A program made the position numbers and the translations under genes. The notes under the pieces are model-generated. The model was not told the DNA's origin. It searched no databases and saw only the letters and a list, made by a program, of their open reading frames with translations. A stretch of DNA of 63,470 bases from Bacillota bacterium (GTDB taxonomy: Bacteria > Bacillota > TC1), in assembly GCA_024635925.1 (NCBI GenBank), contig JAGXHY010000011.1, positions 1 through 63,470 on the forward strand. The letters run 5' to 3'. Shown here piece by piece: positions 1 through 8,489 of this stretch. Numbering within the stretch: the stretch's first letter is position 1; every line of letters starts with the position of its first letter.

Positions 1-545
1 TAACATTTAATAGTAGAGGTGGAAGTACAGTAGCTCCAATAGTTGATGTGGCTAAAGATGCAACAGTGAACTTACCAGTAGCTCCAACAAAGGCAGAGTA
101 TATATTTGCAGGTTGGAACACTGAAGAAGACGGAACTGGAGTAACATTTGATGAGACCACAAAAGTAACAGGAAATTTAACATTATATGCTCAGTGGACA
201 GCTCAACTAGAGTTATCTTCGTCGATAACAAATGGAACCATCTTTGTTGGAAGTCGCTTTACATTGACACCTAACATCGATGGTGGCACATGGAAGTGGG
301 ACAATGATTTTTTCAATGCAACATTCAACAGCCCAGCGACTTTTACGGCCTTAAAGGCTGGAAATTCAACGATTACCTATACGTTTGATGGTGTTACCGT
401 CTCCTATGATGTAACTATAGAAGTAGCTGAATTGCCTTCCACGGGCCAGGCTTTCACTGCTGCTTATTTATTAACAGGACTCGGAGCTATTATACTTGCA
501 ACAATTACAATGATTGATATTTTCAGAAAAAGAAATAACTCTTAA
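1..545 (+). CDS. LPXTG-anchored surface protein, C-terminal part (InlB B-repeat)
   Basis: The reading frame is open from the left edge (codons start at base 3), so this is the end of a longer gene; the GTG at 48 is not a likely start. The visible part has three pieces. First comes an InlB B-repeat/Flg_new type module of about 65 residues, with the typical G-W-N-T-E-x-D-G-T-G core and a Y-A-Q-W end. Next is a beta-rich Ig-like (BIG2-like) stretch. Last is a sortase signal: LPSTG, a hydrophobic helix and a positively charged tail (RKRNNS). By family knowledge sortase A cleaves between T and G and links the protein to peptidoglycan, so it should face outward, possibly as an adhesin. The ligand cannot be told from this fragment. 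A hairpin at 614-650 follows. Confidence 0.88.
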   Translation, partial: TFNSRGGSTVAPIVDVAKDATVNLPVAPTKAEYIFAGWNTEEDGTGVTFDETTKVTGNLTLYAQWTAQLELSSSITNGTIFVGSRFTLTPNIDGGTWKWDNDFFNATFNSPATFTALKAGNSTITYTFDGVTVSYDVTIEVAELPSTGQAFTAAYLLTGLGAIILATITMIDIFRKRNNS

Positions 546-613
546 AACACATAATAAAAATGAATAACACTTAATTTATAATTTATGAGAGTATTCTTAC
601 TCTACTAAATACA

Positions 614-650
614 AAAGCCCCATCCAACATTATGTTGATGGGGCTTTAAC
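614..650. terminator. bidirectional terminator between surface protein gene and gcvH
   Basis: An 11-bp GC-rich stem (AAAGCCCCATC at 614-624 with GATGGGGCTTT at 637-647) continues inward through AACAT/ATGTT. It lies between two convergent genes and has A and T tracts on either side, so it can serve both. Confidence 0.75.
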
Positions 651-721
651 TAGTGTTCTTTAATTATCTGCTTTTTCTTGACTAGTTCATGTAAATACTA
701 TTATTTATCAAAAATTTAACC

Positions 722-1093
722 TTATTTTTTAATAAATTCTTCATACTCAGTATTTGACATCAATGAATCAAGTTGTGAAGCATCTTCTATTTCTAAAACA
801 TATATCCAACCTTTATTAAAAGGATCTTCATTGATAGCTGCTGGCTCATCTTCTAGGTCAGCATTAACTTCAATAACTTTTCCTGATACTGGTGAATAAA
901 CGTCAGAAACAGCTTTAACAGATTCAATTGTTGCAATGTTATCATCTTTTTTGAAGACTGCATCTACTTCTGGCAGTTCAACAAAAACCACATCTCCCAT
1001 TGCATGTTGAGCATAATCGCTAATTCCAATAGTTCCTTTGTTGCCTTCTACACGAACCCATTCGTGATTTTTAGTAAATTTCAAGTTTTCCAT
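722..1093 (-). CDS. gcvH: glycine cleavage system H protein
   Basis: Small lipoyl carrier protein of 123 residues, the usual H-protein length. It opens with the H-protein signature (K-F-T-x-x-H-E-W-V). The lipoyl-lysine motif E-S-V-K-A-V-S-D puts the modified residue at Lys60. I chose ATG at 1093 because GGAGG lies 6 bases upstream; a longer frame begins 14 codons earlier without a ribosome site. In the glycine cleavage complex it carries the aminomethyl group between the P and T proteins. No gcvP, gcvT or lpdA is in this window, but lipB and lipA are (18995-20541). It may therefore act mainly as the lipoyl assembly platform or serve a remote gcv operon. It is the last gene of the long leftward gene run. 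Confidence 0.95.
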   Translation of the reverse strand: MENLKFTKNHEWVRVEGNKGTIGISDYAQHAMGDVVFVELPEVDAVFKKDDNIATIESVKAVSDVYSPVSGKVIEVNADLEDEPAAINEDPFNKGWIYVLEIEDASQLDSLMSNTEYEEFIKK

Positions 1094-1184
1094 TTTATTC
1101 CTCCATTTAATAGAATTTAAAACACATACATACATTATACAATGATTTAATAGTTTTTACAGTCTTTTTTAATAAAAATATATA

Positions 1185-2231
1185 TTAATCTCCAAAAGAT
1201 ATACCAATTGATCTTGCAGCTTTTAATATTTGATTCTCATTTTTAACGATATTAAGATATCCAGCAACATTAACTAATGGTACTATTTTTGCTTCATTAT
1301 CAACATAACCAACCATATTACCAAAGTTTTTGGCATCAATTAGATTTGCTACGTTAGCACCTAAAATTGTAGCTAAATTTCTATCAAAAGCATTAGGTGA
1401 GCCTCCTCTTTGAACATATCCCAATACTGTTAACCTACTTTCATAGGGAGTATGTTTTTCAATTTTTCTAGCAAGTCTTTGCCCAATACTTCTAAATTTT
1501 CTTTTACTTGTAAGTTCAGCTGAAGAAAGTCCTATTTCATCAAGACTAATAGCACCTTCAGCAACACAAATTATTGTAGAATTTTTCTTTTTTTCAACTC
1601 TTCTATTAATAGCTTCATAAATATTCTTAAAGGAGAAAGGAATTTCAGGGATAAGTATTATGTCACTACCACTTGATAAACCGGCATGTAAGCCAATCCA
1701 ACCAGCCTTATGCCCCATTACTTCTACTATCATTACCCTATTATGTGATGATGCAGTGGAATGTACTCTATCAATTGCTTCTGTAGCAATATCTACAGCA
1801 GATGAAAAACCAAAAGATATATCTGTACCAGCAATATCATTATCAATTGTCTTAGGTAATGTTATAATATTTAGACCTAATTCTTTGTATAAGTTGTATG
1901 CAGTTTTTTGTGTGCCATTTCCACCAATTATTACTAAAGAACTTAAATTATGACTTCTGTAATTATGTAGGATAGAATTTATCTTTTCTTCCTTATCTTC
2001 TCCCTTAAATGGTTTTATCCGAGAAGTTTTTAGGATAGTCCCACCTTTGGTTAAAAATCCGGAAGTATCATTTATTGTAGTATAATTGTTATCTATCAAA
2101 CCTCCGAAGCCAAAGTAGAAGCCAATTGTTTCCATATCATAAAGTTCTTTTGCTGATTTTATAACACCTCTAATTGCAGCATTTAAACCAGGTGCATCTC
2201 CACCAGAAGTTAATATACCAATTTTTTTCAT
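1185..2231 (-). CDS. pfkA: 6-phosphofructokinase (atypical active-site motif)
   Basis: Phosphofructokinase-A family enzyme of 348 residues, phosphorylating fructose 6-phosphate in glycolysis. Visible motifs are the N-terminal nucleotide loop GGDAPGLN (10-17), the phosphoryl-donor loop GGNGT (103-107), the catalytic loop PKTIDND (126-132) and M-G-H-K-A-G-W-I. Two positions differ from the ATP-dependent Escherichia coli type: the Mg-binding Asp103 is Asn105 here, and Gly124 is Lys127. Gly106, matching the ATP-type Gly104, is kept. Lys at 124 is typical of PPi-dependent or group III enzymes, so the phosphoryl donor (ATP or pyrophosphate) cannot be fixed from sequence. It lies 7 bp downstream of the CvpA-like gene, with SD TAGGTG before ATG. 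Confidence 0.88.
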   Translation of the reverse strand: MKKIGILTSGGDAPGLNAAIRGVIKSAKELYDMETIGFYFGFGGLIDNNYTTINDTSGFLTKGGTILKTSRIKPFKGEDKEEKINSILHNYRSHNLSSLVIIGGNGTQKTAYNLYKELGLNIITLPKTIDNDIAGTDISFGFSSAVDIATEAIDRVHSTASSHNRVMIVEVMGHKAGWIGLHAGLSSGSDIILIPEIPFSFKNIYEAINRRVEKKKNSTIICVAEGAISLDEIGLSSAELTSKRKFRSIGQRLARKIEKHTPYESRLTVLGYVQRGGSPNAFDRNLATILGANVANLIDAKNFGNMVGYVDNEAKIVPLVNVAGYLNIVKNENQILKAARSIGISFGD

Positions 2232-2238
2232 GATTCAC

Positions 2239-2781
2239 CTACTTATTAATCATTTGTATTAAAAGTTGAATGTTATTTTCAACAAAAATTTTCAATATAT
2301 ATGATTCATTAATAATAACTATTCCTGTTGTGGAATTATTATATACTAATATTATTGCAATTAGATAACTAGCAATAATAACTATAATAAAACCTAGAAC
2401 TAAGCCTACAACCAGACCACCAATTCTATTAATAAATTTAGTTAAAATAAAACCTTCTAGAATACTCAGCAAGAAATTACTAATCAAGGTCATTATTAAA
2501 AATACAAAAATAAATATAATGATTGAAGTTGCAACTCTACTAAATAAAGTCTGGAAAATCTGGTCTATAAAATTATTGCTAATAGAATCAGGGAGTTTTA
2601 TATCTTTTGGTAGATACTTATCTAATATTGGGCTTAATAATATTTGCAAATAATAGGTCCCAATAATAGTTAAAACAATCTTTCCAATACCTATAAGACC
2701 TCTAAAGAAGCCTTTTTTATAGCAAATTAAAACGGTTATTATATAAATAATCATTAATATTAAATCAATAATTAAAGCCAT
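2239..2781 (-). CDS. CvpA-family integral membrane protein
   Basis: 180-residue membrane protein with four predicted helices (about 2-20, 28-52, 82-108, 120-147). After helix 1 it has the Y-K-K-G-F-F-R-G motif typical of the CvpA family (colicin V production protein). The biochemical role of the family is not settled; it has been linked to envelope functions. SD AAGGAG stands 6 bases before ATG. It sits between yajQ and pfkA in the same direction with 7-11 bp gaps, so it is probably co-transcribed. Confidence 0.75.
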   Translation of the reverse strand: MALIIDLILMIIYIITVLICYKKGFFRGLIGIGKIVLTIIGTYYLQILLSPILDKYLPKDIKLPDSISNNFIDQIFQTLFSRVATSIIIFIFVFLIMTLISNFLLSILEGFILTKFINRIGGLVVGLVLGFIIVIIASYLIAIILVYNNSTTGIVIINESYILKIFVENNIQLLIQMINK

Positions 2782-2791
2782 TATGTTCTCC

Positions 2792-3286
2792 TTAAGACCT
2801 ATAATTTATAAATTGTATTGGAATATCTAAATCTTTTTCTTTTAAAGTTGTAATTACAGTTTGTAAATCATCAATATTTTTAGCTGTTACTCTAACAACC
2901 TCACCTTGTATTTGACTTTGAACCTTTAATTTACTTTCTTTAATATCTTTAACTATTTTTTTAGCCATTTCATGATCAATTCCTTGTTTTAAAGTAATAA
3001 CTTGCTTAACCATCGAACCAGCTGTTGTTTCAATCTTACTATAATCAAAGACTTTTAAGGACAAGCCTCTTTTAATAGCTTTAGATTGAAGTATATCAAC
3101 TATAGCCTTTACCTTACTATCATTTTCAGCAGAAATTGTTATCGAGTCTGTTGTTAGGTTAACTTCCGCTTTAGAACCTTTAAAATCATACCTCGTTAAT
3201 ATCTCCTTTTTAGTTTGATTGACTGCATTGTCCATTTCCTGCATATCAAATTCTGAAACAATGTCGAATGATGCATCTTTAGCCAT
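2792..3286 (-). CDS. yajQ: YajQ-family nucleotide-binding protein
   Basis: 164-residue protein that matches the YajQ (UPF0234/DUF520) family along its full length. It has the conserved start A-x-D-x-S-F-D-I-V-S-E, the R-Y-D-F-K-G-S segment and a final F-x-N-Y-R. The family folds as two RNA-binding-like domains; a Xanthomonas member was reported to bind cyclic di-GMP. The ligand here is unknown. GGAGG is 7 bases upstream of ATG. It starts 3 bp after the end of selB, so it belongs to the same transcript, although no selenium role is known for it. Confidence 0.9.
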   Translation of the reverse strand: MAKDASFDIVSEFDMQEMDNAVNQTKKEILTRYDFKGSKAEVNLTTDSITISAENDSKVKAIVDILQSKAIKRGLSLKVFDYSKIETTAGSMVKQVITLKQGIDHEMAKKIVKDIKESKLKVQSQIQGEVVRVTAKNIDDLQTVITTLKEKDLDIPIQFINYRS

Positions 3287-3288
3287 GT

Positions 3289-5172
3289 TTACCTCCTTGT
3301 TAATACTCTTTTATTTTCTAATCTTTTTGTAATTTTTTTATAGTCTAGGTGTTCTAAAAAAGGAACTATATATTTCCTTGATGTCTTAAGTATTTCCTTT
3401 GCAGTACTTATCTCAATAGATTCATTGACTAAACAATAATCTACAATTTTATTAATAGCATCTTCATAGACTAAATATGAAAGATATATATTTTCATCAA
3501 TTTTCACTAATTTACCTATATCTAAAAGAAAATTGTGATATTTTAAATATATATCAGTTGATAAATTTAACAATTGTGATATTTCTTTGGAATTTTTATT
3601 GCTTAAACCATCCTTATTGTAAACTGCTAAAATTCTTTCAATAATCTTAGAATCATTTTCGGTTAGTTTAATGTTATAACCTTTCTCTTTGATTAATTCA
3701 CCAGATGCTTCAAGTTCATCATCTATTAATAATTTGATTATACCATTAAAAGTTTTTTGACTGTAGTCTTTAAAGAATTTTGATCTGATTTCTTCTTTGC
3801 TAACACCAATAACAAGAGGTGTTCTAGCTAATTTAGTTCTAATATAGTCTGTAATTTCTTTTACCAAACTAACTTTTTTTTCCACTAAAAGATATTGATT
3901 ATCAAATTCTATTATTTTTTCAATATTGTTACTTACTATTTCATTGATTTCTTCCTTAGAAAGAGCCATTTTTACTGATAACTCATCTTTATTTATAAAA
4001 GGAAATTGATTAATTAGTGATAATAATTTATCATCTAAGGTTCCTTCTGCTTTTTTCCTTAAATCATTTATAAAATTTTTTTCTAATCTTTTAAATTTAC
4101 TAGGGAAAACTTCAATTATTTTGAAGGCACCTAAGGTATCACTTCCATTTTCTTTTCTAATTATCAAAATATCTCCAACAATTGTTCCTAAAGCTTTATC
4201 TAGATAAAGACCTGCAAGTTTTTCTTCACCTGGATATATTTCATCAGCTTCTAGTAATATTAGTTTTCCAGTAGTTTCTCCAGTGCCTAAATGAATTCTT
4301 ATCTTTTCCAAATTATGTACTAATTGTTTATCTTTTAGCAATTTGAAGCTGCCAGAAACCTTGAATGTTGGCTGTATTATATTTTCTTTTAAGAGGATAG
4401 AACCTGAAGGAATATCATTAATTGCTAAGTCAGGTATATTTAATGCTACTCTTTGACCTGCAAAAGCTGTATCCACATCTTTATTATGTACCTGTATATT
4501 TCTAACTTTTACCTTGTAGTCAATAGGAAATACTTTAAGAGTATCTCCTTTTGAAATTTCACCACTCCAAAGTGTACCAGTGACAATAGTTCCATGACCT
4601 TGCAAGGTAAATACTCTATCAATTGGCAATCTTGGGAATTTTCCTAATTCTTTTGTTGGTAAGTTTTCTATCATTTCTTGAAGTTTTAGTTTTAGTTGAT
4701 CAATTCCATCTAAGGTAATGCTATCTACTGGTATAATTGGAATATCTAGATAATCTCTTTCTTTTAGATAATCCTTAATATCCTCTGTGACTAATTCTAA
4801 AAATTCTTCATCAACAAGACTTTTTTTTGTTATAGCAACAATAATATTTTTTATACCTAAAAGTGAAATAATATCAATATGTTCTTTTGTCTGAGGCATA
4901 ATACCTTCAGTAGCTGCAATTACAAGCAGGACTATATCCATACCTGAAGCTCCTGATAGCATTTGTTGGATAAATTTTTCATGTCCTGGTACATCTACTA
5001 GTCCTAGAGTTATATTATCATTAATTTTAAGAGGAGCAAAGCCAAGTTTAATTGACATTCCTCTTTGTTGTTCTTCTTTTAATCTATCAGTTTGTACTCC
5101 CGTTAGGGCTTTTGACAGTTCGGTTTTTCCATGGTCGATATGACCTGCTGTTCCGACAATATAAAAGTCCAT
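3289..5172 (-). CDS. selB: selenocysteine-specific translation elongation factor SelB
   Basis: 627-residue GTPase that delivers Sec-tRNA to UGA codons with a SECIS element. The N-terminal EF-Tu-like part has the P-loop GHIDHGKT (10-17), the switch region with E-Q-Q-R-G-M-S-I and the D-V-P-G-H-E motif (60-65). Further beta-barrel domains follow, then a C-terminal region (about 370-627) with winged-helix repeats for mRNA hairpin binding. The G4 motif, normally N/T-K-x-D, reads T-K-K-S (115-118), without the Asp that contacts guanine. The start shares one base with the selA stop (TAATG), so the two genes are translationally coupled. No selC tRNA or selD was seen in the window. Confidence 0.95.
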   Translation of the reverse strand: MDFYIVGTAGHIDHGKTELSKALTGVQTDRLKEEQQRGMSIKLGFAPLKINDNITLGLVDVPGHEKFIQQMLSGASGMDIVLLVIAATEGIMPQTKEHIDIISLLGIKNIIVAITKKSLVDEEFLELVTEDIKDYLKERDYLDIPIIPVDSITLDGIDQLKLKLQEMIENLPTKELGKFPRLPIDRVFTLQGHGTIVTGTLWSGEISKGDTLKVFPIDYKVKVRNIQVHNKDVDTAFAGQRVALNIPDLAINDIPSGSILLKENIIQPTFKVSGSFKLLKDKQLVHNLEKIRIHLGTGETTGKLILLEADEIYPGEEKLAGLYLDKALGTIVGDILIIRKENGSDTLGAFKIIEVFPSKFKRLEKNFINDLRKKAEGTLDDKLLSLINQFPFINKDELSVKMALSKEEINEIVSNNIEKIIEFDNQYLLVEKKVSLVKEITDYIRTKLARTPLVIGVSKEEIRSKFFKDYSQKTFNGIIKLLIDDELEASGELIKEKGYNIKLTENDSKIIERILAVYNKDGLSNKNSKEISQLLNLSTDIYLKYHNFLLDIGKLVKIDENIYLSYLVYEDAINKIVDYCLVNESIEISTAKEILKTSRKYIVPFLEHLDYKKITKRLENKRVLTRR

Positions 5173-6563
5173 TATATGGTACCTTCGTAAGCCTTAGTAA
5201 ATTCTTCTACTAGCATTACAAAATCCTCTTCTTTTATAGTTCTTAAATCCATGATTAATTTATTATCTTTTACTCTTACAAGTATTGGTATGTTATTAAA
5301 TCTTAAATTATCTATTAATTTAGGTATACTTACTTTTTCGCCAGCTTCCAATAAAAGACAAAATGATGGAAATTCTTTATCAGGTAAAGAACCGCCTCCT
5401 GACAAAGAGTTCAATTTCTTTATAGAAAAAGAAATATTCACCTTTTTAAACATTTCTAGTAGTATTAAAGCTTTTTTTTCTAAAGTTTCTAAGCTTACTG
5501 TTAACATGTTAATAGTAGGGTTATTAGTTTTAACTTTTTCCATATCTAAATACTCTAACAAAGTCCCTTCTAATGCAGATAATGTTAATTTATCAACTCT
5601 TACTGCCCTAAGAAATTGATTCTTTTTAATTTTCTCAATAAGTTTTTTCTTGCCAACAATTATTCCCCCTTGTGGTCCACCTAAAAGCTTATCACCACTA
5701 AAGGACAATAAATCCACACCGCTTGTAATTAGTGACTTTACAGTTGGTTCTTGAATTCCATAAGGACTAAAATCAAAGAGAGCTCCACTACCAAGATCAT
5801 AATATATAGGCACTTTTTTCTTTTTACTTAATTGAACAAGTTCTTCTGCAGGAATAGTTTTAGTAAACCCTTTAATAGTGTAATTACTATTATGAACTTT
5901 AACCAATAGACCAGTTTCCTTGTTTATAGCATTCTCATAGTCAAAAAGATGAGTCTTGTTTGTTGTACCAACTTCTTTTAAAATTGCACCTCCGAAGTCC
6001 ATAACACTAGGTATTCTAAAAGAACCACCAATTTCTACTAGCTCTCCTCTTGAGACAATTGCTTCTTTATCTTTACTTAGTGCTGTTAAGATGAGAAGTA
6101 CTGCTGCTGCATTATTATTTACTACTAATGCATCTTCACAGCCAGTTAGGGTTTTAAGAATATCTGTTATATGATCATACCTTGAACCTCGTTTACCAGT
6201 GTTTAAATTTAACTCTAGATTAGTATATTGGTCTGCAAGTGAGTATAAAGCTTCTTTTCCTTTATTTGATAGGATTGCTCTACCTAAGTTTGTGTGTAGA
6301 ACTGTACCAGTACAGTTTAAAACTTTTTTTAAATTAGGTTTTTGCTCTAGTGCTATATGCTTTAATGTTTCAGAAATTATGGCTAAGTCTATGTTATTTT
6401 CATTTGTAATTATACCTTCAATTATTTTTTTTCTAATTACCTTAACAGCTATTTTGATAGAATCCATTAAATATAAATCACTATAAACATCCCTTAATCC
6501 TTCTAATTCAGGAGATAGTAATAATTTATCAATTTTTTTAATTTTTCTTAATAATTCTTTCAT
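5172..6563 (-). CDS. selA: L-seryl-tRNA(Sec) selenium transferase SelA
   Basis: 463-residue PLP enzyme that converts Ser-tRNA(Sec) to Sec-tRNA(Sec) with selenophosphate. The N-terminal tRNA-binding helical part is followed by the aminotransferase-fold core. The PLP lysine lies in S-F-S-G-D-K-L-L-G-G-P-Q at Lys292, and the N-C-T-G-T-V-L-H-T-N-L-G-R segment (83-95) is diagnostic of SelA. The length is as usual for bacterial SelA. A GGGGG-rich ribosome site precedes ATG. It overlaps selB by one base and shares its start position with the end of the upstream D-serine-dehydratase-like gene. selD, which makes selenophosphate, must lie elsewhere. Confidence 0.96.
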   Translation of the reverse strand: MKELLRKIKKIDKLLLSPELEGLRDVYSDLYLMDSIKIAVKVIRKKIIEGIITNENNIDLAIISETLKHIALEQKPNLKKVLNCTGTVLHTNLGRAILSNKGKEALYSLADQYTNLELNLNTGKRGSRYDHITDILKTLTGCEDALVVNNNAAAVLLILTALSKDKEAIVSRGELVEIGGSFRIPSVMDFGGAILKEVGTTNKTHLFDYENAINKETGLLVKVHNSNYTIKGFTKTIPAEELVQLSKKKKVPIYYDLGSGALFDFSPYGIQEPTVKSLITSGVDLLSFSGDKLLGGPQGGIIVGKKKLIEKIKKNQFLRAVRVDKLTLSALEGTLLEYLDMEKVKTNNPTINMLTVSLETLEKKALILLEMFKKVNISFSIKKLNSLSGGGSLPDKEFPSFCLLLEAGEKVSIPKLIDNLRFNNIPILVRVKDNKLIMDLRTIKEEDFVMLVEEFTKAYEGTI

Positions 6564-7609
6564 TAATGCCCCCTACCTTTGACTTTATAGATATCAATGA
6601 GATTGTCATCATTAAATACATTTATTTCATCGAAAAGGTTAATTGCAGTACAAGCATGATTTGGAATTATTGTTAGTACATCTCCTACTTTAAAGTCAGA
6701 GTGTTTGTGTCCAATAATTATCCCATGTTCTTCAGATAATCTATCTATAATTAAATTTGAATCCTCTAGAATAAGGCCAAAACCTTCAATTGTACTGTTG
6801 CCATGTACCCCTTTATCACTTGAAAGGCTCTTACTACCTGCATCAATAACCATATAATCTGAATATATTGCTATAATTGTAGATTTTATGTATAAGGCAC
6901 AATCATCTACATTACAAACTCCAAGCTTAATCATAGTATTATCATAAAATACATAATTACCAGGCCTTATTTCATCTACCCCTTTAATCTTTAGAAGTTC
7001 TTTTGCCGTCGGAGTTGACCCGCATGACACTATAAGTGACTTAAGGTTGTGACTTGTAACTGCTGCTGCTTCTAGGTTTGCTATATTAGATAAGGTTGAC
7101 TTACCACTATAACTTTGACCACCATGTGTTAAAAGACCTATAAGTACTATATTCTCTAAATTATTTATAGCTTTAACTACTTCGGCAACTTCTTCAGGTT
7201 TAACACCAAGTCTTTTAAAGCCACAATCTACTTTTAAGTAAGCAATTAATGGATTATCTTTGCTAAAATATTTATTTAAATATTTTGCATGCTCATAATC
7301 AAGCACTATAGTCCTTAAATCCAAATCCTTTTTAAAATTAAGGTACCTATCAATCTTAGCTTTACCTATTAACGGATAGGCTAGGGTTATTGAATCAATT
7401 CCTCCTTCAATTAACATCTCAACTTCTTTAAGTGTTGAAGTTGTGATTCCTGAAGCACCAAATTTAATTTGTAATTTGGCAATTTCCACTGTCTTATGAC
7501 TTTTGCAGTGAGGTCTCATATCGATATTCACCTCTTTAGCCAGATTAGCCATATCTTTAATGTTTTTTATTAATTTTTGATAGTTTAAAAAAATATATGG
7601 TGTTTGCAT
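6563..7609 (-). CDS. D-serine dehydratase-like / D-threonine aldolase-like PLP enzyme
   Basis: 348-residue fold-type III (alanine racemase-like) PLP enzyme. The motif R-P-H-C-K-S-H-K-T (32-40) has the PLP lysine, probably Lys36. The C-terminal part has P-N-H-A-C, whose His and Cys match the zinc ligands of the DSD1-type D-serine dehydratase family. It probably acts on a D-hydroxyamino acid (D-serine or D-threonine). I cannot separate dehydratase, aldolase or racemase activity from sequence. SD GAGG precedes ATG. Its last base is the first base of selA, so it is translated in one operon with selA-selB, which is an odd partnership. parS site 1 is just upstream. Confidence 0.8.
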   Translation of the reverse strand: MQTPYIFLNYQKLIKNIKDMANLAKEVNIDMRPHCKSHKTVEIAKLQIKFGASGITTSTLKEVEMLIEGGIDSITLAYPLIGKAKIDRYLNFKKDLDLRTIVLDYEHAKYLNKYFSKDNPLIAYLKVDCGFKRLGVKPEEVAEVVKAINNLENIVLIGLLTHGGQSYSGKSTLSNIANLEAAAVTSHNLKSLIVSCGSTPTAKELLKIKGVDEIRPGNYVFYDNTMIKLGVCNVDDCALYIKSTIIAIYSDYMVIDAGSKSLSSDKGVHGNSTIEGFGLILEDSNLIIDRLSEEHGIIIGHKHSDFKVGDVLTIIPNHACTAINLFDEINVFNDDNLIDIYKVKGRGH

Positions 7610-7621
7610 GTTTTCCTCAAT

Positions 7622-7637
7622 TGTTTCACGTGAAACA
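7622..7637. promoter_or_regulatory. parS: parS site 1 (ParB binding palindrome)
   Basis: A perfect 16-bp palindrome, TGTTTCACGTGAAACA, identical to the consensus bacterial parS. It lies directly after the parB stop codon and before the D-serine-dehydratase-like gene. ParB spreads from such sites to load SMC and segregate origins. Confidence 0.97.
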
Positions 7638-8489
7638 TTATTTTGATAAAAGAATATCAGTTATTCTCATAAGATCTTCTTTTGTATAGTAATCTAAAGT
7701 TATAGAACCTTTATTTTTACCTTTAATAGATACTTTAGTACCAAAAGTTCCTTCTAATTTTGTTTCTACGTCTTTAATGTGCACATCTTTTTCAACTAAA
7801 GTTTTATTTTTTTGTGGTCGTATCTTATCGATAGTAAAATCTTTTACTAATAGCTCTGTCTCTCTAACATTTAATTTATGTTTTATTATATAGAGTGCTA
7901 ATTCTAATTGGTGTTCACTTGGTACAGATAGTATGTTTCTACCATGACTTGATGAAATCAAATTATCTTCAATAAAAGTCTTCACTTCACCTGGAAGGTG
8001 TAGCAATCTTAAAGTATTAGTTATATATGTTCTGCTTTTTCCTAATTTTACAGCTAACATTTCTTGAGTCAGGAGGTAAGCATCAATAAGTTTTTGATAT
8101 GCTAAGCTTTCCTCTATAGGTGAAAGATTTTCTCTTTGAATATTTTCTATTATTGCTACAGCGGCAGAATTAACTTCGTCAATATTTCTTATTATTCCAG
8201 GAACTTCTGTTAAACCTGCTATAGCAGAGGCTCTGAGTCTTCGCTCACCTGCTATCAAATAGTATCCACCCTCTTTTTTTGTTACTATTAAGGGTTGTAT
8301 TATACCGTTTTCTTTTATAGATTCGGCCAATTCATTTAGAGAATCAGCAGAAAATCTTTTTCTTGGTTGATCAGGATTGGCTTTTATCATATCAATGGGT
8401 AATAATATAATTTTGCCGTCAGTTTTTATTGTTGACTCATTTTCTGGTATTAGTGCAGATAAGCCTTTACCTAAACCTTTTTTAACCAC
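7638..8489 (-). CDS. parB: chromosome partitioning protein ParB (Spo0J type)
   Basis: 283-residue CTP-dependent parS clamp. The start M-x-K-K-G-L-G-K-G-L-S-A-L-I is typical of chromosomal ParB. The CTP-binding ParB/Sulfiredoxin domain holds the arginine patch G-E-R-R (in A-G-E-R-R-L-R-A), followed by the helix-turn-helix parS-binding domain and a C-terminal dimerisation region. The start is GTG at 8489, with GGAGG 9 bases upstream. It overlaps parA by 8 bp. Both flanks of parAB carry a perfect parS, so this is the chromosomal segregation system rather than a plasmid one. Confidence 0.97.
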   Translation of the reverse strand: MVKKGLGKGLSALIPENESTIKTDGKIILLPIDMIKANPDQPRKRFSADSLNELAESIKENGIIQPLIVTKKEGGYYLIAGERRLRASAIAGLTEVPGIIRNIDEVNSAAVAIIENIQRENLSPIEESLAYQKLIDAYLLTQEMLAVKLGKSRTYITNTLRLLHLPGEVKTFIEDNLISSSHGRNILSVPSEHQLELALYIIKHKLNVRETELLVKDFTIDKIRPQKNKTLVEKDVHIKDVETKLEGTFGTKVSIKGKNKGSITLDYYTKEDLMRITDILLSK

